NCBI GenBank assembly: GCA_013152795.1
Contig: JAADFS010000136.1
Location: 1-15,088 of the forward strand
From: Deferribacteres bacterium
GTDB lineage: Bacteria; Nitrospirota; Thermodesulfovibrionia; UBA6902
Reading direction: 5' to 3'
Length of the DNA stretch: 15,088 nucleotides
Shown: positions 6,495-12,381 of the stretch, in pieces
How positions within the stretch are numbered: the first letter of the stretch is position 1
Layout: each line of letters starts with the position of its first letter
Position numbers and translations under genes: made by a program
Notes under the pieces: generated by a model
Database searches by the model: none
What the model saw: the letters and a program-made list of their open reading frames with translations, nothing else
What the model was told of the DNA's origin: nothing

Positions 6495-6692
6495 TCAGAA
6501 TTCCTTCTGATCTTCACACCCCTGTTCCAGATAAAAATTGCAGTTGATATAGTTTGCGTTTTTACAATAGTTCATTATTTCCACTGCGTTCAGAATATGC
6601 GGTTTCTCATACCTCAGCCTGCAGAAAGAAGCTCTCCACAGTGTCCATTCCAGCAAATTGGGACAGTTCACATGCTCCCCCTCCCCTGCCAT
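6495..6692 (-). CDS. Small cysteine-rich protein, unknown function
   Basis: I do not recognise this family. The 65-residue product has five cysteines (10, 24, 43, 51, 59) spaced like a small metal-binding protein, many aromatic residues and no hydrophobic segment. Start ATG 6692 is supported by GGAAG seven bases upstream. Upstream on the minus strand lie a tandem 14-base repeat and a plausible promoter, so this is read as the first gene of a two-gene unit with the cysteine-rich gene at 6216-6452. The case for it being real rests on the ribosome-binding site, the non-random composition and the neighbour of the same style; no homologue is claimed. Confidence 0.55.
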   Translation of the reverse strand: MAGEGEHVNCPNLLEWTLWRASFCRLRYEKPHILNAVEIMNYCKNANYINCNFYLEQGCEDQKEF

Positions 6693-6706
6693 TTTTATAC
6701 TTCCAC

Positions 6707-6734
6707 GTAAAAAACGGCGGGTAAAAAACGGCGG
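6707..6734. repeat. Exact tandem 14-base repeat in the leader of the cysteine-rich pair
   Basis: GTAAAAAACGGCGG occurs twice in succession, at 6707-6720 and 6721-6734. It falls between the predicted minus-strand promoter and the ribosome-binding site of the gene starting at 6692, so it would be in the untranslated leader. It could be a regulator binding site or a simple duplication. Confidence 0.8.
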
Positions 6735-6739
6735 ATTTT

Positions 6740-6767
6740 CTCATACAATCAGCAAACCACTTGTAAA
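6740..6767 (-). promoter_or_regulatory. Candidate promoter of the cysteine-rich gene pair
   Basis: On the minus strand TTTACA (plus-strand 6762-6767) and TATGAG (6740-6745) are separated by 16 bases, resembling sigma-70 boxes. The predicted start near 6733 puts the tandem 14-base repeat at the beginning of the leader. Confidence 0.4.
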
Positions 6768-6837
6768 TTAAAGAAATTTCCCTATAAAGTCCTTTTTTTG
6801 CGGGACATATCTATTGATAACAAATTCCGGCTGGCTT

Positions 6838-6864
6838 AGTCACCTGTCATTTTTAACAGGTTTT
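6838..6864 (+). terminator. Hairpin with short T-run, possible terminator without an obvious gene
   Basis: ACCTGT (6842-6847) and ACAGGT (6856-6861) form a 6-bp hairpin followed by TTTTAAATT. The left flank AGTCACCTGTCA is identical to that of the terminator at 4697-4737 read on the minus strand. The nearest plus-strand gene upstream, fxsA, is about 660 bases away with convergent genes between, so what this would terminate is unclear. Confidence 0.4.
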
Positions 6865-6890
6865 AAATTATTCTTTAAAATCAAGGAGTT

Positions 6891-6968
6891 ATGCCTCAAG
6901 TACGGGAAGATAATCGGAGGATGTTGGTGAACAAATGGCCCTCTATATTCGCAGCCCTCAATCCTTGA
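6891..6968 (+). CDS. Possible 25-residue small ORF
   Basis: ATG 6891 opens a 25-codon frame (starting MPQVREDNRR, ending IFAALNP) closed by TGA at 6966-6968. AAGGAG at 6883-6888 is a strong ribosome-binding site but lies only two bases before the ATG. No promoter is clear. It lies just beyond the 3' end of the U32 gene on the other strand. It could be a real small protein, the remnant of a longer gene or chance; evidence is thin. Confidence 0.2.
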   Translation: MPQVREDNRRMLVNKWPSIFAALNP

Positions 6969-6979
6969 GAAAGATGTGC

Positions 6980-8200
6980 TCAGGCAGGCGCGTGTTGCAG
7001 CGGGCGGCGTATCAGGTCATTTTCTTTGACTTTATCATGTACGGGAATCAATACGGTTTCTTCATTCCTGCCGCATTCGACCCGGATTCCGTATGTGTCA
7101 TACATCTCTTTAACCTCGAAGACCCTGTCCTCCAGGCCTGTCGAGAGGAAATTGATCTTATCGCCGGTTCTGAGGTTATTTCTCAGGGCCACAACAGCCT
7201 TGCCGTTGTTTACCGACTCGACAATGCCCACGAGTTCATGACTCATCCTGTAGACTTCACTGTCGTCATGATTGTACTCGCCGTCCGGCTGTGCGCCTAA
7301 AAACATGCCTGTGGTAAACCCCCTGCTTGAAAACATGGCAAGCTCTTTTATCCAGCGTTCCTTTACCATGTACGGTCTGGACGCAAGGCTGTCAACGGCC
7401 TCCCTGTACGTTTTGACCACACCGGCCACATAATTGATACCCTTCATCCTGCCCTCTATTTTAAAGCTGTCGACTCCGGCGTCGGCAAGTTTGTCAAGAT
7501 ATTCAATCATGCACAAATCCCTCGAGCTCATCACATATGTTCCCCTGTCGTTCTCATATACAGGCAAGTACTCTCCGGGGCGCTTTTCTTCCATTAACGT
7601 ATAGTTCCACCTGCATGAATTGGTACATTCACCCCGGTTTGCCGCCCTGTTGGCGAGAAAGCTGCTGATATAGCACCTGCCCGAGTAAGAAATGCATATT
7701 GCTCCATGAACAAAACACTCCAGCTCGATATCCACATGCCGCCTGATCTCCTTAATCTCTTCAATAGACAGTTCCCTTGACAGGACGAGCCGTTCTGCAC
7801 CCAGCCTCTGCCAGAATTCTGCGGCCCTGTAGTTGGTGATATTGGCCTGGGTACTTATATGCAGGGGGATGCCGGGGGCGGTTTCGGATGCTATTTCAAA
7901 CACGCCGGGGTCTGAAACGATCAGGGCGTCCGGCTTTATCCTTTCAAGTAACGTAAGATGTTCTTTTATAAGGGGGATATCCCTGTTGCCGGGGAAAATA
8001 TTCAGGGTAACGTAGAGCTTTCTGCCTTTTCCGTGAACAAAGGCAGCCGCTTTTTCAAGCTCCTCTTCAGTAAAATTATCAGCCCTTGCCCTCAGGCTGA
8101 ATCCGGACAGGCCCATATACACGGCATCGGCGCCGTAGTGGAGGGCCGCCTTCATTTTTTCAAAGTTGCCTGCAGGGGCGAGAAGTTCGGGCAGTTTCAT
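6980..8200 (-). CDS. U32 family protein, TrhP-like tRNA uridine hydroxylase
   Basis: Annotated historically as peptidase U32, this family includes TrhP (YegQ), which with prephenate-dependent chemistry makes 5-hydroxyuridine at the wobble position of tRNAs, and RlhA, which modifies 23S rRNA. The 406-residue protein begins with LLAPAGNFEKMKAALHYGAD, the typical TIM-barrel start, and carries the U32 signature around ECFVHGAICISYSGRC (161-176). Cysteines at 162, 169, 176, 192, 196 and 230 include those expected to bind the Fe-S cluster. NRGECTNSCRW (188-198) and FKIEGRMKG are further family blocks, and a C-terminal beta domain follows (about 320-400). Length and sequence favour TrhP over the longer RlhA. 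It is a single-gene unit; repeat copy 5 lies upstream. No strong ribosome-binding site is seen. Confidence 0.9.
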   Translation of the reverse strand: MKLPELLAPAGNFEKMKAALHYGADAVYMGLSGFSLRARADNFTEEELEKAAAFVHGKGRKLYVTLNIFPGNRDIPLIKEHLTLLERIKPDALIVSDPGVFEIASETAPGIPLHISTQANITNYRAAEFWQRLGAERLVLSRELSIEEIKEIRRHVDIELECFVHGAICISYSGRCYISSFLANRAANRGECTNSCRWNYTLMEEKRPGEYLPVYENDRGTYVMSSRDLCMIEYLDKLADAGVDSFKIEGRMKGINYVAGVVKTYREAVDSLASRPYMVKERWIKELAMFSSRGFTTGMFLGAQPDGEYNHDDSEVYRMSHELVGIVESVNNGKAVVALRNNLRTGDKINFLSTGLEDRVFEVKEMYDTYGIRVECGRNEETVLIPVHDKVKENDLIRRPLQHAPA

Positions 8201-8252
8201 GACTGATATATTAACTCTTCAGCCCTGGTAATTTCCCGCCCCCTAATATTAT

Positions 8253-8336
8253 CCTTACAGTGGCATAAAACACTGCCGGCGGGGCAGAGGAGTCTGACGG
8301 GAAAGCCTTATCTGCGATACCTTCAGGGGTAAGACC
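8253..8336. repeat. Short palindromic dispersed repeat, copy 5
   Basis: The unit begins CCTTACAGTGGCATAA, passes through GGGGCAGAGGAGTCTG (hairpin arms GGCAGA and TCTGAC, so one arm is mutated) and ends TCTGCGATACCTTCAGG. That last block is shared with copy 7 inside gspK. It lies 53 bases upstream of the U32 start codon on the minus strand. Confidence 0.8.
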
Positions 8337-8340
8337 TCAG

Positions 8341-8363
8341 CCCCCTCCCCCCAGGGGAGGGGG
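8341..8363. repeat. Perfect 10-bp C/G inverted repeat
   Basis: CCCCCTCCCC (8341-8350) and GGGGAGGGGG (8354-8363) are perfect inverted copies with a three-base loop CCA. No T-run follows on either strand, so it is not a classic terminator. It directly adjoins repeat copy 5 and could be a separate small dispersed element. Confidence 0.7.
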
Positions 8364-8487
8364 ATTTGTTTCATCCTGCACCCTGACAACTGCACCCCGC
8401 ACCCTCTGTTGAAATTCCAAAATCCCATCGCCTTATGGTCGTTGAACCCGCAACCCGGAACTCTCCTGCCGCATGTGTTTGTACCGG
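8364..8487. other. Gene-free stretch with a possible degraded repeat copy
   Basis: No coding potential is visible. TGCACCC recurs at short spacing near 8377-8403. From about 8419, ATCCCATCGC, then CTCTCCTGCC and TGTTTGT appear in the same order as in copy 8 (13431-13480) but with different spacing, suggesting an eroded copy of the dispersed repeat. This is a by-eye match. Confidence 0.35.
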
Positions 8488-8871
8488 CTAAACAATCACT
8501 AATGAATCATCGCATCCAAAGGGATTCGGGACATACTGGTCAGCACACCAGTCATTCTCCCACCGATTGAAATCAATAAGGTACCTGAACCTGTACTCTT
8601 TGTTGCTCGGCAACTCGAGGGTCAATTTGAAATCGCCGCTTTTGAGTCTCTCCATCTGTGCCTCGGTCACGTTCCAGTTATTGAAATCGCCGACGACGGT
8701 GACGACCTTGGCATCAGGCGCAGCCTGTTTGGGCAGTCTGAAAGTGACCCTGCATTTGGTACCGGCATTCAGGTACTGTTTTTTAATGCCGTAGTTTCCA
8801 TTGCTTTTCGTGCTCTTCTTACCGTTGCCCCGGCCGGCACCAGGCTTTTTCGCACATTTTTTTTCTCCCAT
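8488..8871 (-). CDS. Stand-alone CBM48 / AMPK-type glycogen-binding domain protein
   Basis: The 127-residue product has a basic, Gly/Lys/Asn-rich N-terminus (about 1-38) and a single carbohydrate-binding domain (about 39-127) of the CBM48/isoamylase N-terminal type. Visible landmarks are VVGDFNNWN (59-67), the GDFKLTLELPSNKEYRFRYLID strand pair, WENDWCADQYVPNPFG (104-119) and the closing DDSLVIV. Such domains bind alpha-glucans; here no catalytic domain is attached, so a glycogen-targeting or scaffolding role is inferred. Start ATG 8871 is firm because GAGGAGGG lies about eight bases upstream. A candidate promoter lies at 8906-8935. Nothing around it belongs to glycogen metabolism. Confidence 0.87.
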   Translation of the reverse strand: MGEKKCAKKPGAGRGNGKKSTKSNGNYGIKKQYLNAGTKCRVTFRLPKQAAPDAKVVTVVGDFNNWNVTEAQMERLKSGDFKLTLELPSNKEYRFRYLIDFNRWENDWCADQYVPNPFGCDDSLVIV

Positions 8872-8905
8872 CTTTATGGCCCTCCTCGTGTTTTAGTAGA
8901 TAGCT

Positions 8906-8935
8906 ATCATATGACCACGTTATTAATCGGCACAA
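8906..8935 (-). promoter_or_regulatory. Candidate promoter of the CBM48 gene
   Basis: On the minus strand TTGTGC (plus-strand 8930-8935) and TATGAT (8906-8911) are separated by 18 bases. The implied start near 8899 gives a leader of about 28 bases with the GAGGAGGG ribosome-binding site in it. Confidence 0.45.
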
Positions 8936-8957
8936 ACATATCCGCTCTTTAGCGTTA

Positions 8958-9010
8958 CCCTGCAGTGGCATAAAAATATCGCCTGCGGGCAGGAGGGCCT
9001 GGGAGAAGCT
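8958..9010. repeat. Short palindromic dispersed repeat, copy 6
   Basis: CCCTGCAGTGGCATAA is followed by AAATATCGCCTGCGGGCAGG, nearly the same as copy 4 at 6175. The hairpin region then reads GGGCAGGAGGGCCTGG, and the right end is not recognisable. It lies between the divergent CBM48 and DUF116 genes. Confidence 0.75.
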
Positions 9011-9071
9011 GAGGGGTTAAGTTTGTGTATTGCAATTTGTATATTGATAATAATAATCTTAAATCTTAATG

Positions 9072-9095
9072 GTTAGAATTTGAATTAGGTATAAT
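9072..9095 (+). promoter_or_regulatory. Candidate -10 region of the DUF116 gene
   Basis: TATAAT at 9090-9095 is a perfect -10 box in an A+T-rich stretch; TTAATG 18 bases upstream at 9066-9071 is a poor -35. Initiation near 9102 would give a leader of about 18 bases to ATG 9120. Confidence 0.45.
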
Positions 9096-9119
9096 TAGGG
9101 TGCAGTGAGACCGGGGAAA

Positions 9120-9635
9120 ATGCTCAAAAAATTAAAATTTCTTCTGAGCCTTTATATTTACAAACTCCAGGGGGTTCTGGGGCTTAAAAGATCGGACATC
9201 ATGGCGACCATCAACGAGTACTATATGGAGGACTTCCGTAAGCTCGATAAAAAAGATGTCGCCGTTATTCTCCCGCACTGTCTTATAAGCGATAAATGCC
9301 CTGCAAGATTCTCAAAGTCAAACGGCGTGCTGTGTAATAAATGCTACCAGTGCGGATGCGGCAAAATCTGTGAGTCGGCGGAACGGCTGGGTTACCAGTT
9401 CTACATTACCCCGAGCGTGGGCTTCACCAAGAGACTGGTTGAGAGGAAAAAACTCAAAGGCATTATCGGGGTGGCCTGTGATTATGAGATCGAAAAGGGC
9501 ATAGCTTCTGAAAATATCACGAACAACGGCGTGAAATTAAACGGAAAGAGAATAAAAACACAGGGCATCCGCCTTGATGTATATGACTGCATCAACAATA
9601 ATGTAGACTGGGAGAAGATCGAGGAATTGATGTAG
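9120..9635 (+). CDS. DUF116 cysteine-rich protein
   Basis: The sequence matches the DUF116 family, whose biochemical role is not established. The 171-residue product has a hydrophobic/basic N-terminus, then LPHCLISDKCPARFS (51-65), a dense cysteine cluster NKCYQCGCGKIC (73-84), and IIGVACDYEIEKG, where DUF116 proteins typically have GVAC. Eight cysteines (54, 60, 72, 75, 78, 80, 84, 120) suggest Fe-S or metal binding. I chose ATG 9120 because GGGG lies just upstream and the likely transcription start is near 9102; a GTG at 9105 would add five residues and leave almost no leader. It is convergent with gspC, six bases between stops. Confidence 0.85.
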   Translation: MLKKLKFLLSLYIYKLQGVLGLKRSDIMATINEYYMEDFRKLDKKDVAVILPHCLISDKCPARFSKSNGVLCNKCYQCGCGKICESAERLGYQFYITPSVGFTKRLVERKKLKGIIGVACDYEIEKGIASENITNNGVKLNGKRIKTQGIRLDVYDCINNNVDWEKIEELM

Positions 9636-9641
9636 CTGTAT

Positions 9642-10286
9642 TCAGTTGGCGGCATATTTCCCCTCATCTACACCTTCCACCATGCCCCTTTTACGAGGCA
9701 ACTCACCTGGGGGAAGCGGGGGTTGTGGTGGAGGGGGATTCCGCTTTTGCATGCGGCGCTGCTGCCGGCGGGGCGGGCGGTTATATGCCGGCCGCCGGGG
9801 GGGCCTTATGCCCTTGTCTTCACGCAATTTCACCTCCACCTTTTCGCCGTTTCTCAAGAGCACGACCCTGTTTTTCATAATATCCGCTATCACAAAGCCT
9901 GCAACGGATTCATTTATCCTGTACGCCTTGGTCTTCTTAGTATCCGGGTCTTCAAGTATGGCGGTTTTGTCATTATCCAGGATTACAGTCCCGAAAAGCC
10001 TGGGCGTACCCTTGGAAACGAATACCTCGGGTGTTTTCTTCAGTTCCAGTGCCGGGGCTGACCTGGACGGCCTGAAGATATCCATTCGGGATATTATACG
10101 GAAGGAATTTTCATTCAGTGGCTTTTCCACGGGCCTGCCGGTCCCGGCCTCTTTTCCGGCCTCCCCCTCTGCAGCAGGAGCCGAAGGCATCTCAAGAGGA
10201 CGCGTGACGGCGGAATAAAGACTGTAGCCCAGAAAGAGGATGATTATTACAAGAACAAGATTTATCAGGAAATAATTACGCAGCAT
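9642..10286 (-). CDS. gspC: Type II secretion system protein GspC
   Basis: GspC links the inner-membrane platform to the outer-membrane secretin through its periplasmic HR domain. The 214-residue product has a short cytoplasmic start, one membrane helix (about 5-27), a Pro/Ala/Glu-rich linker, and an HR domain from about 61 to 157 with ISRMDIFRPSR, RLFGTVILDNDKTAILED, RINESVAGFVI and VVLLRNGEKVEVKL. There is no PDZ domain after the HR domain. Instead residues 161-214 form an unusual Arg/Pro-rich tail with PPRRQQRRMQKRNPPPPQPP. The gene is the last of the operon, 11 bases after gspM, and no gspD follows: the opposite-strand DUF116 gene begins at once. Confidence 0.85.
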   Translation of the reverse strand: MLRNYFLINLVLVIIILFLGYSLYSAVTRPLEMPSAPAAEGEAGKEAGTGRPVEKPLNENSFRIISRMDIFRPSRSAPALELKKTPEVFVSKGTPRLFGTVILDNDKTAILEDPDTKKTKAYRINESVAGFVIADIMKNRVVLLRNGEKVEVKLREDKGIRPPRRPAYNRPPRRQQRRMQKRNPPPPQPPLPPGELPRKRGMVEGVDEGKYAAN

Positions 10287-10297
10287 CGATGTGCCCT

Positions 10298-10885
10298 TTA
10301 AGTCTCTGTGCCCTTTTTATTTTTTATTTCGGGTTTCTTTATGAAACCCGTTACAATCAGCGTTGTGTATATATCCACAGGATTACGGATATTTGTAACC
10401 CTAACCTTCATCTCAGATACCATGAGCAGGAAAGGCGACTTTCTCAGCCTGAACAGGAGGCCTTCAAGCTTTCCGGTGGATGCAGTAAACCCTATCTCCA
10501 CAGGGATGCCGAGATAAAACTCGGTCTCGACAGGGCTTAAGGTGCGCTCCAGTTTCACCTCTATATCCAGTGAAGACGCGGTCTCCTTGAGAAACTTCTG
10601 CAATTCCGCGGCTGCAACCGGCGGCTTGTTTCCCCGCAGCAAGGCCCTTTCCTGTCTTGCGAGCATCTGTTTGACCTCTTCAAAACGCTTCTCTATCCTT
10701 TCCTTCTGCGACAGCCGGATTAACTGCCTTTCAAGCTTGAAACGCCTCGCATCGGATAATTCCCTGACCTCTCTCCTGAAATCGTCATACCATGAGAACA
10801 CCTGAAATATTATTATCAGAAATACAATGATCCCGCCGACTGCAAGAAATTTTTTTTCTCTTTCACTCACCTCGGGCAGGGTCAT
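10298..10885 (-). CDS. gspM: Type II secretion system protein GspM
   Basis: GspM is an inner-membrane platform component that pairs with GspL. The 195-residue product has one N-terminal membrane helix (about 13-32, FLAVGGIIVFLIIIFQVFSW), a charged coiled-coil-like region (about 35-80, rich in Arg, Glu and Lys), and a C-terminal ferredoxin-like domain (about 88-180) as in the GspM/PilO group. Its ATG overlaps the stop of gspL by four bases (ATGA), which indicates coupled translation. gspC follows 11 bases downstream. The assignment rests as much on position and architecture as on sequence, because this family is poorly conserved. Confidence 0.85.
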   Translation of the reverse strand: MTLPEVSEREKKFLAVGGIIVFLIIIFQVFSWYDDFRREVRELSDARRFKLERQLIRLSQKERIEKRFEEVKQMLARQERALLRGNKPPVAAAELQKFLKETASSLDIEVKLERTLSPVETEFYLGIPVEIGFTASTGKLEGLLFRLRKSPFLLMVSEMKVRVTNIRNPVDIYTTLIVTGFIKKPEIKNKKGTET

Positions 10886-12381
10886 GATTTACTCTCCGTA
10901 TCAGGCCTTACAATCCTTGCCTTGAGTTTGAACTGTTCTTTGCCTCTTGTTTTCTTGATGGTTCCCACAAACTCGACCTTTTCAAAAAAGGGCGAATCCT
11001 CCAGGATCGGTATCAGGGAGGAGGACGAATCCGCAAATCCGCTTATTATCAACTCCCTCCCCCCCTTTTCAGGGTCTCTTATATCGAATCCCTTATAATT
11101 CAGTGTCGTGATCCATGCCTCTTTCGGCAATACGGCCGTAAGCTCAGCCAGAATCTCAAGGGCGATCTCGTTTTCTTTTATATTCTTCAAAAAGGCGCTT
11201 CTTTTCTTAAGCAGGGCGGTGTCAGAAGAGATACGCTCAAGGGCACTGACCGCAGGTTCGTTCTTTTTCAGTATCTCCCCCATCTCTGCCAGATATTTCT
11301 TCTGCTTAAGCGCCTCGGTGGTGAATATTCCCGCGGCCATGATTAATATCAGGACCAGAAACATCTTTGTCGTAAGGGGGGCGATCCTGGTGATTGCATA
11401 TCCTCTCTTGTGTGGAAGCAGGTTGATTCTGTAGGTTCCCGCCCCGAGCCCCGCAAGGCATGCGCCCACGGATGACTCGAGGCCGGTAATATCAGTATCC
11501 CTGAGTCTCCCCCTGAAATCAGTGATGCTCTCAACGGGCACATTGTTTTCCCTGAGTTTTTCCGTGATTTTTTCAGCATACCCTGAAGATGCTTCACCAG
11601 CGAGGATTAATTTATTAAATGACTCAATCCGGAAGTCCGACCGCACTCTGGCAATATAGCCGCAAATATCATCCGGGAGATCATCTGAAGGCTGCCGTGT
11701 ATCAATATCAAAATGCCTCAGGTGCATGCAAAGGCCGTTGCCCAGTATCGCAAGGCCCGCCCCGGCCCTGTCCATGTACAGGCAAATATCCGTTTCACCC
11801 TTTTTGCCGAGAATATCCGACTTCCTGACAATACCCGTGACCTCCTGCCAGCCGCCGACAGGCACGCCGCTTAATTCAATCGTGTTCAGGACGGCAAAAG
11901 AGGAGATGGTTATGGAATAAGGCTGCAGGGAGAGTTTTTCGAGAAACTCCCTTACAAAGTCCTGTCTATTTTTATGAAGGGCGACGAATACTGCTGAGCC
12001 TGTCCCGCCCACCTCATCCATGAACTGGAAATCATATGTTACATCCTCTATGCGGAAGGGTATATGGCGCTCTATCTCAAACTTCATGAGGTCCGCAAGC
12101 GCGGCCCTGCCCTTGCCTTTAACCGGCGGTACCTGAATAAACCTGGTAATCGCCCACTTATCAGGAATGCTGACAAAGACCCGCCTGACATTCACACCCT
12201 GTCCGCCCATATATTCCCTGATCTCATTGACGGTGCCGTCATCATCCCGCAGTGCGAATACGGAGGATGACAGGAGGGTCAGGCCGGAAAAGGTATTCCT
12301 GAGATATGTAACGGTAACGGAGTCCTCCCTGAACTCCATGCCCAGATACGCGCCGAACAGTCTATCCGGTAATGTTGTCAT
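10882..12381 (-). CDS. gspL: Type II secretion system protein GspL
   Basis: GspL connects the cytoplasmic ATPase GspE to the periplasmic platform. With the start at ATG 12381 the protein has 499 residues: a cytoplasmic actin-like (PilM-like) region about 1-315 with GAYLGMEFREDSVTV, VFVSIPDKWAITRF and a second lobe ending near GLGAGTYRINLLP; a membrane helix about 340-354; a coiled-coil-like stretch about 360-405; and a PilN-like periplasmic domain about 405-490 with AVLPKEAWITTLNY. The frame is open further upstream to 12459, but that extension only reads through gspK in another frame and adds no family sequence. The chosen start overlaps the end of gspK by 20 bases and its own stop overlaps gspM by four. 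Confidence 0.93.
   Translation of the reverse strand: MTTLPDRLFGAYLGMEFREDSVTVTYLRNTFSGLTLLSSSVFALRDDDGTVNEIREYMGGQGVNVRRVFVSIPDKWAITRFIQVPPVKGKGRAALADLMKFEIERHIPFRIEDVTYDFQFMDEVGGTGSAVFVALHKNRQDFVREFLEKLSLQPYSITISSFAVLNTIELSGVPVGGWQEVTGIVRKSDILGKKGETDICLYMDRAGAGLAILGNGLCMHLRHFDIDTRQPSDDLPDDICGYIARVRSDFRIESFNKLILAGEASSGYAEKITEKLRENNVPVESITDFRGRLRDTDITGLESSVGACLAGLGAGTYRINLLPHKRGYAITRIAPLTTKMFLVLILIMAAGIFTTEALKQKKYLAEMGEILKKNEPAVSALERISSDTALLKKRSAFLKNIKENEIALEILAELTAVLPKEAWITTLNYKGFDIRDPEKGGRELIISGFADSSSSLIPILEDSPFFEKVEFVGTIKKTRGKEQFKLKARIVRPDTESKS

Noticed and set aside
6935..7300. Plus-strand frame of 121 codons with GGAGG upstream
   Set aside because: Most of it is antisense to the U32 gene; GGAGG lies more than ten bases before the ATG and the product has no recognisable features.
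9646..10218. Long plus-strand reading frame antisense to gspC
   Set aside because: It is a shadow of gspC: rich in Ser/Gly/Arg runs, no ribosome-binding site, and no family features, while the minus strand has clear GspC motifs.
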